A stretch of 64,000 nt of DNA from assembly GCA_963816435.1 (NCBI GenBank), contig CAWFKS010000009.1, forward strand, positions 248,001 through 312,000. The letters are read 5' to 3'. Positions 61,394 through 64,000 of this stretch are shown here, piece by piece; position 1 is the stretch's first letter, and each line of letters begins with the position of its first letter. Made by a program: the position numbers and the translations under genes. This DNA comes from CAWFKS01 sp963816435 (GTDB taxonomy: Bacteria; Pseudomonadota; Alphaproteobacteria; Rhizobiales; Rhizobiaceae). The notes under the pieces are model-generated. The model was not told the DNA's origin and made no database searches. It saw only the letters and a list, made by a program, of their open reading frames with translations.

Positions 61394-62301
61394 CCAACCG
61401 GCGCCGCGCGAACCGGAAAGGCCGGCGCTTCGCGGCGCCGGCCTTCGCGCGTCGCGTCCTCGCCTCGCTGTCGGCCATCGTTGTGGCCGGCCCCGCCATC
61501 GCGGCACCGCTTCCGAGCGTCGCCTCGCTCAACGTGTGCACCGATCAGCTCGTCATGCTGCTGGCCGCGCCCGGCCAGATCGCCTCGCTGTCCTACCTTG
61601 CAGACGACCCCAGCCTGTCCTTTCTGCATGAAAAGGCGACGGGCTATCCGAAGAACCACGGCCGCGCCGAGGAAGTGTTCCTGACCCATCCCGACGTGGT
61701 GGTGACCGGCACCTACGACCGCCACGACACGTCGGGCCTGCTGAGGCACCTGGGCTTCGACGTCCAGGAATTCGCCTTCGACCAGACGCTGGCCTCCGTG
61801 CCGGTCGACATTCGCCGCATGGGCGAAATCCTGCACCGCCAGGACAAGGCCGAGGCGATCGCGAAGGAGTTCGAGAACGGCCTGGCCGCCCTGGAAAGCA
61901 CGGTCTGCGGGCCCTCCCCGACGGTTCTGGCGCTGGAGCAGAACGGCGTGGCGCTCGCAAAGGGAACGCTGGCGGATTCGGTGATGAAGGCGGCCGGGCT
62001 CAGCAACATCGCCTCCGACCTCGGCTATACCGGCATGGTGCCCTTCCCCATGGAAGAGGTGGTCGAGACGCACCCTGACATCGTCGTGCTTCGACGCTCG
62101 ATGGCCAACGCTCCCTCGCTCGCCGACCAGGTCGAGCAGCACCCCGCCCTGCGCGCCCTGAAGGACAGTCGCATCGGCCCGTTCGTGCCAGCCGGCTCAT
62201 GGTCTTGCACCGGCCCATTCGTGCTGGAGGCGGTGAAGGCGCTGCGCCGCCTGCGCGACGAAATCTCCCCCTGCGGCGCGCCGGCCCAGGCGGACGGCTG
62301 A
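61390..62301 (+). CDS. btuF: Vitamin B12-binding periplasmic protein BtuF
   Basis: 303-aa class III binding protein. Signal FARRVLASLSAIVVAGPAIA, then LNVCTDQLVMLLAAPGQIAS, AEEVFLTHPDVVVTGTYD and EEVVETHPDIVVLRRS, the alpha-helical backbone typical of BtuF and iron-siderophore proteins. Its ATG overlaps the btuB stop (ATGA). Several Cys (in CTDQ, VCGP, SCTG, PCGA) are unusual for the family. Confidence 0.88.
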   Translation: MTNRRRANRKGRRFAAPAFARRVLASLSAIVVAGPAIAAPLPSVASLNVCTDQLVMLLAAPGQIASLSYLADDPSLSFLHEKATGYPKNHGRAEEVFLTHPDVVVTGTYDRHDTSGLLRHLGFDVQEFAFDQTLASVPVDIRRMGEILHRQDKAEAIAKEFENGLAALESTVCGPSPTVLALEQNGVALAKGTLADSVMKAAGLSNIASDLGYTGMVPFPMEEVVETHPDIVVLRRSMANAPSLADQVEQHPALRALKDSRIGPFVPAGSWSCTGPFVLEAVKALRRLRDEISPCGAPAQADG

Positions 62302-62302
62302 G

Positions 62303-63292
62303 ATGAGCCCCGTCCGCCTCAACCTCCTGCTTGCGCTGCTCGCGGCGGCGCTGTTCGTGCTGTCGCTGGCCGTCGGCCCGGCCGATCTGAGCCTTGGCGA
62401 CAGCGTGCACGGCCTGTTCGCCGGCGGCGACGAGGCGGCGGTCATCATCATGCGCGAGATCAGGCTGCCGCGCGCCATCCTGGCGCTCGCGATCGGCTTC
62501 AGCCTCGGCATCTCTGGTGCCGTGCTGCAGGGTTTTCTGCGCAATCCACTGGCCGAACCGGGCATCATCGGCATTTCCGGCATGGCCGCTTTCGGCGCAG
62601 TGTCGATGTTCTACTCGGGGCTGGCCGGCGCATCGCTCTACGCCCTGCCGGCCGGCGCGCTGACGGGCGCGGTGGTGGCGGTGCTGGTCCTGCTGGCGAT
62701 CGCGGCGCGCCACGGCTCGACCCTGACGCTGATACTGTCGGGCGTCGCTCTCACCAGCCTCTCCGGCGCGCTGACCTCGCTGGCGCTCAACCTGTCGCCC
62801 AACCCGTTCGCCAGCTACGAGATCATCTTCTGGATGCTCGGCTCGGTGAAGGACCGCTCGATGAGCCACGTCGCGCTCGCCCTGCCGCTGATGGCCGCAG
62901 GCTGGGCGATACTCTGGCAGGCGAGCCGAGCCCTGGACGCGCTGTCGCTGGGCGAGGAAAGTGCTGCAAGCCTCGGCATAAATCTTTCCCGTGCAAGGGT
63001 TCTGGTGGTGCTCGGCGTGGCGCTGTGCGTCGGGGCCGGCACGGCGGTCGCCGGCGCGATCGGCTTCGTCGGGCTCGTCGTACCGCATCTGGTCCGCCCA
63101 CTCACCGACCGCATGCCGTCGAGCCTGCTCCTGCCATCGGGCCTCGGAGGCGGCGCACTGCTTCTGGCAGCCGATGTCGCGGTGCGCGTTGTCGTGCCCG
63201 GCAAGGAGCTGAATGTCGGCGTGCTGACCGCGCTGATCGGCGCGCCCTTCTTCCTGTGGCTGATCATGCGGTCGCGGCGGGAGATGTTCTGA
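62303..63292 (+). CDS. btuC: Vitamin B12 ABC permease BtuC
   Basis: 329 aa, ten predicted helices, FecCD family. MREIRLPRAILALAIGFSLG with the RLPR motif, GAVLQGFLRNPLAEPGIIGI and GFVGLVVPHLVRPLTDRMPS are classical. It follows btuF by one base and its stop overlaps the btuD start (TGATG). Confidence 0.93.
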   Translation: MSPVRLNLLLALLAAALFVLSLAVGPADLSLGDSVHGLFAGGDEAAVIIMREIRLPRAILALAIGFSLGISGAVLQGFLRNPLAEPGIIGISGMAAFGAVSMFYSGLAGASLYALPAGALTGAVVAVLVLLAIAARHGSTLTLILSGVALTSLSGALTSLALNLSPNPFASYEIIFWMLGSVKDRSMSHVALALPLMAAGWAILWQASRALDALSLGEESAASLGINLSRARVLVVLGVALCVGAGTAVAGAIGFVGLVVPHLVRPLTDRMPSSLLLPSGLGGGALLLAADVAVRVVVPGKELNVGVLTALIGAPFFLWLIMRSRREMF

Positions 63293-64000
63293 TGCGTCTT
63301 TCGGCCGAAAACGTCTCGGTGACCCTCGGCGGCCGCCCCGTCGTCAGGAATGTCGACTTGCGGCTGGAGCCCGGTGAAATCCTCGGCCTGCTCGGTCCCA
63401 ACGGCGCCGGCAAGTCGACGCTGATCCGCGCACTCACCGGCCATTTGCCGTTCGAGGGAAGCGTGCGGCTCGACGGGCGCGATCTCGCAGTCCTTTCGCA
63501 CAACGAACGCGCGCGGCTGATCGCCTACCTGCCGCAGGCCCGCACCATCGGCTGGTCGCTCACGGTCGAAAACCTCGTCGGTCTCGGCCGCCTGCCGTGG
63601 CGGGGCTTCGGCGGCCGCCCGACGGCGAAGGACGCCGAGATCTGCGCCGACGCCATGGCGCTTATGGACGTCGCCGGCCTCGCGGCGCGCCCCGCCACGG
63701 AATTGTCGGGCGGCGAGCAGGCGCGCGTTCTCACCGCCCGCGCAGTCGCGCAGGACACGCCCGTCCTGCTGGCCGACGAGCCTGCATCCGGCCTCGACCC
63801 GGCGCACCAGATCACCATGATGAAGGCGCTGCGCAAGCTCGCCGGGCGCGACCGCGCCATTCTCGTATCGCTTCACGATCTGACGCTTGCCGCCCGCTGG
63901 TGCGACCGCATCGTCATGCTGAAAGAGGGACGCGTTGCCGTCGAGGGAAAGCCGGAAACGGTGATGACCGCGGAGTGGCTGAAGGACGTGTTCGGCGTCG
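63292..64000 (+). CDS. btuD: Vitamin B12 ABC ATPase BtuD (partial, runs past the window)
   Basis: The first 236 codons are present. Walker A GPNGAGKSTLI, Q-loop AYLPQARTIGW, signature LSGGEQARVLTARAV, Walker B LLADEPASGLDPAHQ and the switch His in VSLHDLTLAARW are intact. The reading frame is open to the last base. Start ATG 63292 overlaps btuC (TGATG). Confidence 0.93.
   Translation, partial: MRLSAENVSVTLGGRPVVRNVDLRLEPGEILGLLGPNGAGKSTLIRALTGHLPFEGSVRLDGRDLAVLSHNERARLIAYLPQARTIGWSLTVENLVGLGRLPWRGFGGRPTAKDAEICADAMALMDVAGLAARPATELSGGEQARVLTARAVAQDTPVLLADEPASGLDPAHQITMMKALRKLAGRDRAILVSLHDLTLAARWCDRIVMLKEGRVAVEGKPETVMTAEWLKDVFGV

Overview
The window reads as a chromosomal segment of a high-GC alphaproteobacterium. 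Gene content and product types (PaaX/PaaR-controlled phenylacetate genes, RutR-controlled reductive pyrimidine breakdown with an NMT1-type importer, SCO/PCuAC copper chaperones, cobalamin-riboswitch btu locus, MttB-like methyltransferase, DUF3072, a short GC-rich intergenic repeat) point to the Hyphomicrobiales, probably a Phyllobacteriaceae/Mesorhizobium-like lineage. The taxon is inferred from protein style only. No rRNA, tRNA, CRISPR array, prophage or transposase is visible.

Layout. 1-4.4 kb: Mn(II) transporter mntH and its regulator mntR, an SDR, and a divergent TetR/NAD-binding epimerase pair with twin operators. 4.5-9.1 kb: alpha/beta hydrolase, a Phd/VapC pair, then a class III CoA-transferase overlapping a ThDP enzyme. 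9.1-12.7 kb: copper delivery to cytochrome oxidase (CtaG-like, PCuAC, SCO1) and a secreted stand-alone CHAT protease-like protein. 12.8-25.5 kb: the phenylacetate island: paaABCDE (paaD carries a 175-bp inverted-repeat element in its 5' end), a PaaI-like thioesterase, a second Phd/VapC pair, paaX, two small genes, paaI-paaK-paaR, and a divergent cytochrome P450 plus paaZ. 25.5-31.8 kb: protocatechuate branch (MFS-pcaB-pcaG-pcaH-pcaC), pobA and an AraC-type regulator. 31.9-40.9 kb: an NMT1-type ABC importer, dihydropyrimidinase, an unnamed 72-aa protein, beta-ureidopropionase, a cupin, a beta-alanine-type aminotransferase and a RutR-like regulator. 41-44.9 kb: assorted housekeeping genes (secreted hypothetical, EamA exporter, GST, ketopantoate reductase-like, GFA). 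44.9-47.6 kb: preA/preT, the first step of pyrimidine reduction. 47.9-52.1 kb: enoyl-CoA hydratase, MttB-like protein, lytic transglycosylase lipoprotein, a tiny secreted Cys/Gln peptide, DUF3072 and DUF202 proteins. 52.2-58.9 kb: an oligopeptide-type ABC importer whose two ATPases are fused in one chain with a C-terminal helix-hairpin-helix domain. 59.1-64 kb: cobalamin riboswitch and btuBFCD (btuD runs off the end).

How it fits together. The segment is a catabolic neighbourhood: 4-hydroxybenzoate and protocatechuate (pob/pca), phenylacetate (paa) and pyrimidines (pre/dihydropyrimidinase/ureidopropionase/aminotransferase) are broken down toward central metabolites. Each branch has its own regulator, and plausible operators are visible for PaaR, RutR, the TetR at 3.5 kb and both toxin-antitoxin pairs. 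Many genes in operons overlap by 1 or 4 bases (ATGA, GTGA, TGATG), implying translational coupling.

Quality warning. At least fourteen otherwise well-conserved genes are split by frameshifts. In most cases deleting a single base, usually from a run of G or C, restores the reading frame. I therefore read them as probable sequencing insertions rather than true pseudogenes, but the raw reads would have to decide. No stretch over 300 bases lacks a gene.
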